From: Segatella copri
GTDB lineage: Bacteria; Bacteroidota; Bacteroidia; Bacteroidales; Bacteroidaceae
Direction: 5' to 3'
Assembly (NCBI RefSeq): GCF_002224675.1
Contig: NZ_NMPZ01000011.1
Span: 54,246 to 118,245, forward strand
Length of the DNA stretch: 64,000 nucleotides
Position 1 is the stretch's first letter. Each line of letters starts with the position of its first letter. The notes beneath the pieces were generated by a model. That model saw nothing but the letters and a program-made list of their open reading frames with translations, was not told the DNA's origin and made no database searches. Made by a program: the position numbers and the translations under genes. Shown piece after piece: positions 8,321 through 15,694 of the stretch.

Positions 8321-9586
8321 ATGATAAAATATACCATCAAGGCACCAAGCCAACTGAACGCAAGTATCAACTTGCCAGCATCCAAGAGTATCAGCAACCG
8401 AGCTCTCGTAATCAGTGCGATGGCTGGAAGCCATATCCAACCCGACAACTTGAGCGACTGCGATGACACGGAAGTAATCGTTGCAGCCCTTCAGAATATG
8501 CCAGAGGTCATCAACATCAAGGCAGCCGGCACAGCCATGCGTTTCATGACCGCCTATCTCTCTGCCACCCCTGGCGAACATACCATCACGGGCACCGAGC
8601 GCATGCAGAACCGTCCTATCGGCATCCTCGTAGATGCCCTGCGCTATCTGGGCGCCGACATCACCTACGAGAAGAAGGAAGGTTATCCCCCACTCCACAT
8701 CCGAGGCAAGGCGCTGGAAGGCGGCCACCTGGAGGTAGTGGGCAATATCAGTTCGCAATACATCTCGGCGCTTCTGATGATCGGTCCGATTCTGAAGAAC
8801 GGACTGGAACTGAAGTTGACAGGAGAGATTGCATCCCGCCCTTACATCGACCTTACGCTCTGGACGATGAAGGAATATGGTGCCGATGCCGACTGGACGG
8901 ATATGGACACCATCACCGTGAAGCCACAGCCTTACAAGGAGACATCTTATATGATAGAGAACGACTGGAGTGCTTCTTCCTACTGGTATGAGATGATGGC
9001 ACTGAATGGCAACATCGACTCCAGAATCCAGCTCGAAGGCTTGATGGACTGCTCGAAGCAGGGAGATTCCGTGGTGAAATACATCTTCAGTCTGCTGGGA
9101 GTGAAAAGTGAATTCGAGAACCATGATCATCTTACGGATGTTATGCTGAAGGCGAACCGCTGTCTTCTGCCGAAATTCGAATACGATTTCTCCGGTTCTC
9201 CTGATTTGGCTCAGACCATCGTGGTAGCCTGCTGTGCCTTGGGTGTAAAGTTCAGGTTCACGGGTCTTGCCAGCTTGAAGATCAAGGAGACCGACCGCAT
9301 CGAGGCACTGAAGACAGAGTTGAAGAAGGTGGGCTATGTCATCCACGATGAAAACGACAACACTCTGTATTGGGATGGTGAAACCTGCGAGCCTTCATTT
9401 GCTCCAATCGATACCTACGAGGATCATCGTATGGCGATGGCATTCGCCCCTCTCGCCTTCAAGTTCCCTCAGATCGAGATCAACAATCCTGAGGTAGTGA
9501 GCAAATCCTATCCTCATTATTGGGAAGACCTGAAGAAAGTAGGGTTTGAGATAAGTGAAGAGTTCAAAATTCAAAGTTCGAAGTAA
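8321..9586 (+). CDS. aroA: 3-phosphoshikimate 1-carboxyvinyltransferase (EPSP synthase)
   Basis: It joins phosphoenolpyruvate to shikimate 3-phosphate in aromatic amino acid synthesis. The 421-residue protein begins with the substrate-binding LPASKSISNRALVISAMAG, and continues with GTAMRFMTAYLS, RPIGILVDALRYLGADI, IKETDRIEALKTELKKVG and DTYEDHRMAMAFAPLAF near the C-terminus. It is somewhat short, as is usual for Bacteroidota members. The last codons (EEFKIQSSK) are made of the TTCAAAATTCAAAG repeat seen before other genes, and the stop codon abuts the next ATG (TAAATG). Confidence 0.95.
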   Translation: MIKYTIKAPSQLNASINLPASKSISNRALVISAMAGSHIQPDNLSDCDDTEVIVAALQNMPEVINIKAAGTAMRFMTAYLSATPGEHTITGTERMQNRPIGILVDALRYLGADITYEKKEGYPPLHIRGKALEGGHLEVVGNISSQYISALLMIGPILKNGLELKLTGEIASRPYIDLTLWTMKEYGADADWTDMDTITVKPQPYKETSYMIENDWSASSYWYEMMALNGNIDSRIQLEGLMDCSKQGDSVVKYIFSLLGVKSEFENHDHLTDVMLKANRCLLPKFEYDFSGSPDLAQTIVVACCALGVKFRFTGLASLKIKETDRIEALKTELKKVGYVIHDENDNTLYWDGETCEPSFAPIDTYEDHRMAMAFAPLAFKFPQIEINNPEVVSKSYPHYWEDLKKVGFEISEEFKIQSSK

Positions 9587-9970
9587 ATGCTATACTTGAT
9601 TTTAGCCCTGGTGGCATTAGGCCTGATAAGCGCCATATTCGGAATCGTATCTCACCGCAGGGGGGAAGACGAGGAACCTTTGCAGGAAGGCGTATCGTGC
9701 AACACCTGCAACGGTGAGAACTCGAAATGCGAGCAGGAGTGCATGATGGAAGCCGCCACCAAAGAAATAGAATATTACGATGATGAGGATCTCGACCGCT
9801 TTGCCGGTCGGGATGCCGATGCCTATACCGATGAGGAGGTTGAGGAATTCTCGGAAGTGCTCTATACCATGCAGCCGGAAGAAGTGGCTGGATGGAACAG
9901 AAGCCTGATACTGAGAGGCATCAACCTGCCCAACCAACTGAAGGATGAAGTCATCGGCTTTTTAAGCTAG
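9587..9970 (+). CDS. small membrane-anchored Cys-motif protein, unknown function
   Basis: A 127-residue protein with one N-terminal hydrophobic helix (residues 2-20) followed by a short acidic region and a cysteine cluster, CNTCNGENSKCEQEC, at about residues 39-53, then an acidic C-terminal domain. The cysteine spacing could bind a metal or iron-sulfur centre, but no family is recognised. Its ATG directly follows the aroA stop codon, so translation is probably coupled. It precedes a metal ABC permease, which makes a metal-related role conceivable but unproven. Confidence 0.7.
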   Translation: MLYLILALVALGLISAIFGIVSHRRGEDEEPLQEGVSCNTCNGENSKCEQECMMEAATKEIEYYDDEDLDRFAGRDADAYTDEEVEEFSEVLYTMQPEEVAGWNRSLILRGINLPNQLKDEVIGFLS

Positions 9971-10001
9971 AAATTTGCAGTTCAAAGCTCAAAGTAAACA
10001 C

Positions 10002-10820
10002 ATGGATATACTACAATATACATTTTTCCAAAACGCACTGATAGGCGCCTTTCTGGCAAGCATCCTGTGCGGCTTTATCGGAACCTACATCGTTACCCGC
10101 CGATTGGTATTCATCAGCGGCGGCATCACCCATGCCTCTTTCGGAGGCATCGGCATCGGCGTGTTTACAGGAATCAATCCGATACTCTCCGCCATGGTTT
10201 TCGCCATACTCAGCGCCTTCGGAGTGCAATGGATATCACGCAAGAAAGATGTGCGAAAGGATTCCGCCATCGCCATGTTCTGGACCCTGGGAATGAGCGT
10301 GGGCATCATCTGCTGTTTCCTGACTCCAGGATTCATGCCCGACCTGCCCTCCTTCCTCTTCGGAAGCATCCTTGCCATCGACAGCGCAGACCTGTGGCTG
10401 CTGGGCGGACTCGCCCTCATCGTAGCCCTCCTCTTCACCTTTCTCCTGCGCCCTATCCAGAACATCGCATTCGACAGTACCTTCGCTCGTTCGCAGCATC
10501 TGCCGGTTACAGCCATCGAATACCTGATGATGACGCTCATCGCCATGACCATCGTGGCTACACTGAAAATGGTGGGCATCGTGCTCGCTATCAGTCTGCT
10601 CACCATTCCGCAGATGACCGCCAACCTCTTCACCTATAATTACAGGCAGATGATATGGGCAAGCATCATCCTGGGATGGATAGACTGCATCGCCGGTCTC
10701 TACATCAGTTATCTGCTCAACGTGCCATCGGGTGCCACCATCATCTTCATCAGCATCGTGGTATTCGCACTCGCCAAAATCGTCCTGGGCATCAGGAGAA
10801 AGATGCCAGATAAACAATAG
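10002..10820 (+). CDS. metal ABC transporter permease (ZnuB/MntB family)
   Basis: A 272-residue inner-membrane permease with about eight hydrophobic segments, of the family that imports zinc, manganese or iron. Typical stretches are FFQNALIGAFLASILCGFIG at the N-terminus, FISGGITHASFGGIGIGVF, and LKMVGIVLAISLLTIPQMTA (the EAA-like loop that contacts the ATPase). The start at 10002 follows a TTCAAAGCTCAAAG motif. No ATPase or solute-binding protein gene is next to it, so partners must be encoded elsewhere. The metal cannot be told from sequence. Confidence 0.85.
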   Translation: MDILQYTFFQNALIGAFLASILCGFIGTYIVTRRLVFISGGITHASFGGIGIGVFTGINPILSAMVFAILSAFGVQWISRKKDVRKDSAIAMFWTLGMSVGIICCFLTPGFMPDLPSFLFGSILAIDSADLWLLGGLALIVALLFTFLLRPIQNIAFDSTFARSQHLPVTAIEYLMMTLIAMTIVATLKMVGIVLAISLLTIPQMTANLFTYNYRQMIWASIILGWIDCIAGLYISYLLNVPSGATIIFISIVVFALAKIVLGIRRKMPDKQ

Positions 10821-10825
10821 AAAAC

Positions 10826-13800
10826 ATGAAAGGCAAAAGCCCCATCCAGCTCTTTTTTCTGATAGGACTCGCTGTGATTGCAGCGATCCTTACGGGATGC
10901 TCTACGCAGAAGAATACGGCGCAGAGCAGGTGGTGGCATGCCTTTAATGCCCGATACAATACCTATTATAATGGTACCGTGGCTTATATCGACGGGGCGC
11001 TGGAGAAGGAAGAAGGCAACCGGGACAACTTTACGGAGCAGATTCCGCTCTATACCGTAGGCAACAGGAACAGCCGCGATCTGGGCAAAGCCAACTTCGA
11101 CCGTGCCATCGAGAAATGCGAGAAAGCCATCCACCAGCACAGCATCAAGCGCCGCCCTGTATGGGAACCCGGGAAGAGAAAGACGGCGAAAGATATCGAA
11201 TGGCTCAGTCGCAGGGAATACAATCCGTTTTTATGGAAAGCGTGGATGCTGATGGGCCGTTCGCAATTCCAGAAAGGGGATTTCGAGGGGGCTGCTGCCA
11301 CCTTCGCCTATATGAGCCGCCTTTACTCCACCCAGCCTGCCATCTACGGCAAGGCGCGCGCCTGGCTTGCCAAATGCTATATCGAGCTGGGATGGACCTA
11401 CGATGCAGAAGATGTGATCCGAAACATCCAGCGCGATTCCATCCACTGGCGTGCCCAGAAGGAATGGGATTATGCCTTCGCCGATTACTATATCCACACG
11501 GGGGATGCCCGGAAGGCGATTCCTTATCTCAGGAAGGTGATAAGCCATGAGATGCGACACAAGCAGAAAGCCCGCCAGTGGTATCTGATGGGACAGTTGC
11601 AGGCTTCCATCGGCAACCGGCAGGAGGCTTATCAGGCTTTCCGCCACGTCATCCGGCTCAATCCGCCCTACGAACTGGAGTTTAATGCCCGCATCGCCAT
11701 CACCGAGGTCTTGGCTTCGGGCAACAGCAGGAAGATGATCAGCCGACTCAAGCGCATGGCGGCATCGGATAAGAACAAGGAATATCAGGACCAGGTATAT
11801 TATGCCATCGGCAACATCCACCTGGCCCAGAAAGATACCCTGCGTGCCATCTATGCCTACGAAAAAGGCAACCGGAAGGCTACCCGAAACGGTATAGAGA
11901 AGGGTGTACTCCTGCTGCGTCTGGGCAATCTGTATTGGGAAACCGGGCGATATGCTGATGCCAAGCGCTGCTATGGCGAAGCAATCGGCTTGCTCGACCA
12001 GGACAGAAAAGATTATCCGCAACTGGCTCATCGCTCCAAGGTGCTGGACGAGCTGGTGCCTTATACCGATGCCATCGCCCTCCAGGATTCCCTGCAGTCT
12101 CTTGCCAAAATGGACGAGAGAGACAGAAATGCAGCCATCGACCGTGTGATAGCTGCCCTGAAAAGAAAGGAGAAAGAGGAAGAAAGAAGGAGATGGGAAG
12201 ACGGTGCAGAGAAGAATTCGGAATATGAAGGAGGAGTTGATGGGAATGGTTCCGGGAATGATTCCGGAAATGATTCCGGAAACGGATTCGGGAACACCAA
12301 TACCTGGTATTTCTATTCCCCTGTAGCCGTAAGCCAGGGTAAGGCACTCTTCGAGAAACTCTGGGGCAAGCGAAAGAACCTCGACAACTGGCAGCGAATC
12401 AACAAAACTGTTGTGGCTTCTGCACAGGATACCGATATCGCTCAGAGAACTGATTCCGAGCAAGGAACAGATTCCGAGCAAGGAACGAATTCTGATCAAG
12501 ATTCCAAGCTTCATCCTGATGCATCACGAGATGCTCTATCCCATTCTTTATCCCAGAAAGAATCCGGCAAACCATCTGCCGATAGCGCCAGCCTCGACCC
12601 TCATCAGCGGGCTTATTATCTGGCTCAGATTCCGTTCACCCCAGAGCAGATGACAGCGAGTAACCAGCTCCTGGCGAATGGCTTATACCATGCCGGAATC
12701 ATCTTCAAGGACCGGCTCGACAACCTGACGCAGAGCGAGAAGATGCTGCTCCGACTGGCGGACAACTACCCGGATTTCAAGCATCTCGACGAAGCCTATT
12801 ACCATCTGTATCTGCTTTATTCCCGAAAGAAGCAAACTCAGATGGCGAACAGCTATGTCGAAAAATTGAAGAAGGATTATCCCGAAAGCCAGTTCACAGC
12901 CCTCCTCTCCGACCCTTACTATCTGGAGAATGCGAGGATGGGTGTACACATCGAAGATTCCATCTACACCCTCACCTACCAGGCATTCAAAGAGGGCAAG
13001 TACGAGGTGGTGATGCACAACTCGGAAATATCAGACAAGCGGTTCCCTACTGGTGCCAACCGCGACAAGTTCCTCTTCATCAGCGGTATGACCCAGCTCA
13101 ACGAGGGCAAGGTTTCCGAATGCCTGGAAAAGATGAACCAGGTGATAGCGCAATATCCCAACAGTCGGTTGAGCGAGATGGCGGGAATGATCGTAAACGG
13201 CGTGAATGCCGGAAGACGACTCTACGGCGGAAAGTTCGACCTGAGCAATGTCTGGGCGAAGCGCAGCGATGTGCTCAGCTCCCAGGACTCCACCCGGCAG
13301 AAAGGATTCTCAGCCGACCGCAACGACCGGTTTGTCTTCCTGCTCGCCTACAGTCCTGATTCCGTCAACGAAAACCAGCTGCTCTTCGAGGTAGCCAAGT
13401 ATAACTTCACCACCTATATGGCGCGCAATTTCGACATCAGCATCGAAGACCTCCAGGGGTTGCATCGCCTGCAGGTAAGCGGTTTCCAGAACTACGACGA
13501 GGCGCGCCAGTATGCCAACGAGCTGCATCAGCAAGCCGGCATCCTCCGTCTGATTTCCAAGGTGAGAAGCTACGTGATCAGCGAGCCGAACCTCGAGCTT
13601 TTGGGCAGAAATCTCTCGTATGATGATTACGACAAGTTCTATACCCGCCACTTTGCACCGCTGAAGATCAGCAAGATGCGCCTGCTGATGGAGCCAACGG
13701 AAATCGTAGTGGATAAGGATTCCCAGAAGGAGGAAGATGCTCTGAAGGAAGAAAATGATTCTCAGAAGAAGAATCCTGAAGACAATGGAATCGATATCGA

Positions 13801-13903
13801 GAGCCAGCCAGCAGAAGATACCGATACCGGCATTTACTTCGATGACTCGAATACACCAGAATCTGAAGCCGATGATGAATACATCGAGCTGGATGGATTC
13901 TGA
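10826..13903 (+). CDS. large TPR lipoprotein, PorW/SprE-like (type IX secretion)
   Basis: A 1025-residue lipoprotein: signal peptide with the lipobox LTGC (Cys 25), then the region KNTAQSRWWHAFNARYNTYY that resembles the N-terminus of PorW/SprE, required for type IX secretion and gliding in other Bacteroidota. Many TPR-type helix pairs follow (residues about 110-400, 590-900). Two low-complexity tandem repeats sit between them: GNDSGNDSGN at about 475-490 and TDSEQGTDSEQG at about 540-555. The C-terminus is acidic. It starts 5 nt after the permease stop. PorX and GldH elsewhere in the window support a type IX context. The PorW/SprE assignment rests on pattern and is moderately certain. Confidence 0.7.
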   Translation: MKGKSPIQLFFLIGLAVIAAILTGCSTQKNTAQSRWWHAFNARYNTYYNGTVAYIDGALEKEEGNRDNFTEQIPLYTVGNRNSRDLGKANFDRAIEKCEKAIHQHSIKRRPVWEPGKRKTAKDIEWLSRREYNPFLWKAWMLMGRSQFQKGDFEGAAATFAYMSRLYSTQPAIYGKARAWLAKCYIELGWTYDAEDVIRNIQRDSIHWRAQKEWDYAFADYYIHTGDARKAIPYLRKVISHEMRHKQKARQWYLMGQLQASIGNRQEAYQAFRHVIRLNPPYELEFNARIAITEVLASGNSRKMISRLKRMAASDKNKEYQDQVYYAIGNIHLAQKDTLRAIYAYEKGNRKATRNGIEKGVLLLRLGNLYWETGRYADAKRCYGEAIGLLDQDRKDYPQLAHRSKVLDELVPYTDAIALQDSLQSLAKMDERDRNAAIDRVIAALKRKEKEEERRRWEDGAEKNSEYEGGVDGNGSGNDSGNDSGNGFGNTNTWYFYSPVAVSQGKALFEKLWGKRKNLDNWQRINKTVVASAQDTDIAQRTDSEQGTDSEQGTNSDQDSKLHPDASRDALSHSLSQKESGKPSADSASLDPHQRAYYLAQIPFTPEQMTASNQLLANGLYHAGIIFKDRLDNLTQSEKMLLRLADNYPDFKHLDEAYYHLYLLYSRKKQTQMANSYVEKLKKDYPESQFTALLSDPYYLENARMGVHIEDSIYTLTYQAFKEGKYEVVMHNSEISDKRFPTGANRDKFLFISGMTQLNEGKVSECLEKMNQVIAQYPNSRLSEMAGMIVNGVNAGRRLYGGKFDLSNVWAKRSDVLSSQDSTRQKGFSADRNDRFVFLLAYSPDSVNENQLLFEVAKYNFTTYMARNFDISIEDLQGLHRLQVSGFQNYDEARQYANELHQQAGILRLISKVRSYVISEPNLELLGRNLSYDDYDKFYTRHFAPLKISKMRLLMEPTEIVVDKDSQKEEDALKEENDSQKKNPEDNGIDIESQPAEDTDTGIYFDDSNTPESEADDEYIELDGF
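12238..12300 (+). repeat. in-gene tandem repeat encoding Gly-Asn-Asp/Ser
   Basis: Imperfect 15-bp units (GGAAATGATTCCG) repeated four times code for GNDSGNDSGNGFGN in the PorW/SprE-like protein. A second tandem of 21-bp units lies at about 12449-12495. Both stay in frame and could vary in copy number. Confidence 0.7.
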
Positions 13904-13915
13904 TCACGCAAGAAA

Positions 13916-13943
13916 GCTCTAGCGGCAAGGAAGCCGTTAGAGC
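13916..13943. terminator. bidirectional terminator
   Basis: GCTCTAGCGGC pairs with GCCGTTAGAGC between the convergent TPR lipoprotein gene and lysO; the lysO stop codon lies inside the stem. There is no long T run. Confidence 0.6.
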
Positions 13944-14539
13944 GAACAGAAGAAGGTAACCAGGAATGGTACGGAGAAATCTACACAGAAGCCGTGGAAG
14001 ATGGAAACGATGATGAAACTCTCGCCCGAATAGCGGGTGATGATAGGCAACGTGGTATCCATCGTGGTGGCTCCACCCACGCTGATAGGCGCCAGCTTGC
14101 CGAAATACTTCGCCAGCAGAGGCGCACCAAGAAGGGTGAGAATCTCACGGAAGATGTTGGCAAGCAGGGCGATGGTTCCCAGCTCGGCACCCCGATACTG
14201 CGTGATGAAGATGCTCGACAATGAGTAGTATCCGAAGCCCGAACCGATGGCGAGACAGTCGGAGAGCTGACGGTGTCCCAGTATCAGGGAGGCAGCCGCG
14301 CATCCGGCAAGGGTTCCCAGGATGGTCATCACCGGCAGCATCATCAGCCGGGGATTCACCTTTCTGAAACTCTTCAGGATAGAGGTATCGCAACCGATGC
14401 TGATACCCACGCAGAACATCAGGCAGCAGAGGGCATAATAGCTCACGTCGCTCGCCAGGAAACTGGCAGGAATCACATCCCACACTCCCACGATGATGCC
14501 CAGCACGAAGAAGCCTACGATAATCAGACTACCTTTCAT
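13937..14539 (-). CDS. LysO-type lysine exporter, C-terminal part
   Basis: A 200-residue membrane protein with about six hydrophobic segments matching the C-terminal two thirds of the LysO (YbjE, DUF340) family, which exports lysine in E. coli. Visible family stretches are CCLMFCVGISIGCD, IGSGFGYYSLSSIFITQYRG and VGGATTMDTTLPIITRYSGE. Its start at 14539 overlaps the end of the upstream half-gene by 11 nt, so the two are translated together and probably assemble into one transporter. An upstream extension to 14593 would lie inside the other gene and is not favoured. Substrate is inferred from the family. Confidence 0.85.
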   Translation of the reverse strand: MKGSLIIVGFFVLGIIVGVWDVIPASFLASDVSYYALCCLMFCVGISIGCDTSILKSFRKVNPRLMMLPVMTILGTLAGCAAASLILGHRQLSDCLAIGSGFGYYSLSSIFITQYRGAELGTIALLANIFREILTLLGAPLLAKYFGKLAPISVGGATTMDTTLPIITRYSGESFIIVSIFHGFCVDFSVPFLVTFFCSL

Positions 14540-14810
14540 TTCCAGCCTCCTTTCTGCAGACATATCTCCACAATGCCCACGCAAAGATTGCACTACCCAG
14601 ACTTCCGGCTATCGTAAGCACGATGGCTTCGAGTCCCAGGGTCTGAAGACCATTGATAATACGAGGGTTCGCTCCCACCTCGATGCCGAGCAGGAAGAGG
14701 AGTACCCAGATAAGCGCTGTGATGACACGGCCGATAAAACTCATTTTCTTGTTGCGGAGCAGGTACCCCGTACCTATTCCGCATAGCATGATCATTACAA
14801 TCTTGAGCAT
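14529..14810 (-). CDS. LysO-type lysine exporter, N-terminal part
   Basis: A 93-residue membrane protein with three hydrophobic segments corresponding to the N-terminal third of LysO (MLKIVMIMLCGIGTGYLLRN and LLFLLGIEVGANPRIINGLQ). In E. coli the transporter is one chain of about 300 residues; here it is two overlapping genes, as I recall for other Bacteroidota. The reading-frame change at the overlap (14529-14539) is therefore probably natural rather than a recent frameshift. Confidence 0.85.
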   Translation of the reverse strand: MLKIVMIMLCGIGTGYLLRNKKMSFIGRVITALIWVLLFLLGIEVGANPRIINGLQTLGLEAIVLTIAGSLGSAIFAWALWRYVCRKEAGNER

Positions 14811-14877
14811 TGTTTCTTCTTTTCTTTCTTTTTTTTATTATTATTGATTGATTACTTTTATCTTCGATAATAATAAC

Positions 14878-14917
14878 GGATTCCCGGTCTTAATATTATA
14901 AAAAAGACCGAGAATCC
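14878..14917 (-). terminator. hairpin after the DUF5675 gene
   Basis: A 14-bp stem with one G-U pair on the minus strand (a C-A mismatch on the plus strand), which favours a minus-strand RNA. It lies downstream of the DUF5675 stop. No T run follows, so it may only stabilise the 3' end. Confidence 0.5.
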
Positions 14918-14977
14918 TGAAGATATCTGTAAGTAATCTATAGCAGTTGCCCCCAATCGGAAGAGCCATCAGCCCCA

Positions 14978-15541
14978 TCAGATGATGGTAATCCAGACGG
15001 ATTCATCCTTTTCTCTCGCTTCGCTGATGCATTTCATCAGGCGATGCAGCCAGATACGGGAATTCACCACCATACCCTTCACCTTGTTCTCGCCCACCAG
15101 GATGCAGCCCTGGGTATCATCAGGGTAGTTGCCGGCATGGATGCGGATGCCCTCGAAATCAGGAACACCCTGCAGATACGGCAGCCACTCCTTGAAGCGG
15201 GGCGACTTGGTGACTAACAACGGATAGGTACCCTCGGGAATCGCCGTAGTGCCCTTCATCTTCTGCGCCTTCTTGCCCGAAACCCTGCCTAGGCGCACGT
15301 TCACTTCCTCGGGCTGGAGTTCCACGCCCTTCAGGTTGCGCCACGTAGGCTCCAGGGTATCGCAGAAATAACACTCCTGCGTCAGTTTGCCGGCATCTAT
15401 CTTATGCTCGAACCAACGCTTCAACTGTGGGTTCATCCATGAAGAGTGAACCACACTCTCTACCTCCTCATCCTTCAGGATATAGAGGCGACCAATGGTA
15501 TAGCTGTTCTTCTTGGCTATACGCTTCAATACTATTTCCAT
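14978..15541 (-). CDS. DUF5675 family protein
   Basis: A 187-residue cytoplasmic protein. The C-terminal half has the DUF5675 signature: AIPEGTYPLLVTKSPRFKEW, then GIRIHAGNYPDDTQGCILVG. DUF5675 proteins are common in Bacteroidota mobile elements and prophages next to DUF3987/VirE genes; the fold recalls L,D-transpeptidase or endolysin-like enzymes, but no activity is established. ATG 15547 is an alternative start, and an open frame extending to 15685 runs through a dispersed repeat and is rejected. It is the first gene of the accessory island and lies downstream of the DUF3987 gene. Confidence 0.8.
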   Translation of the reverse strand: MEIVLKRIAKKNSYTIGRLYILKDEEVESVVHSSWMNPQLKRWFEHKIDAGKLTQECYFCDTLEPTWRNLKGVELQPEEVNVRLGRVSGKKAQKMKGTTAIPEGTYPLLVTKSPRFKEWLPYLQGVPDFEGIRIHAGNYPDDTQGCILVGENKVKGMVVNSRIWLHRLMKCISEAREKDESVWITII

Positions 15542-15577
15542 AAGCATTTTTTTTATAAGTAAAAGAATTAATAAGTA

Positions 15578-15694
15578 ACTGAACTTTCGCATGTGGTTTA
15601 AGTACGGGCTGAAGGCCCAAAAGCTCCTAGCCCAGGGCATCGCCCTGGGTATAGAAGCAGTCAGCAAGGCGCCCTGAAAGGGCAAAAGCTTTAA
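15578..15694. repeat. family A palindromic repeat cluster
   Basis: Contains ACTGAACTTTCGCA, the perfect hairpin CCCAGGGCATCGCCCTGGG, and the unit CGCCCTGAAAGGGCAAAAGC, all shared with clusters at 21579, 22131, 22731 and 40274. Its right end overlaps the stop codon of the DUF3987 gene. Confidence 0.85.

Noticed and set aside
14529..14539. Frameshift breaking lysO
   Set aside because: The two halves overlap with proper starts and stops, and I recall a split LysO in other Bacteroidota, so a natural two-gene form is more likely.
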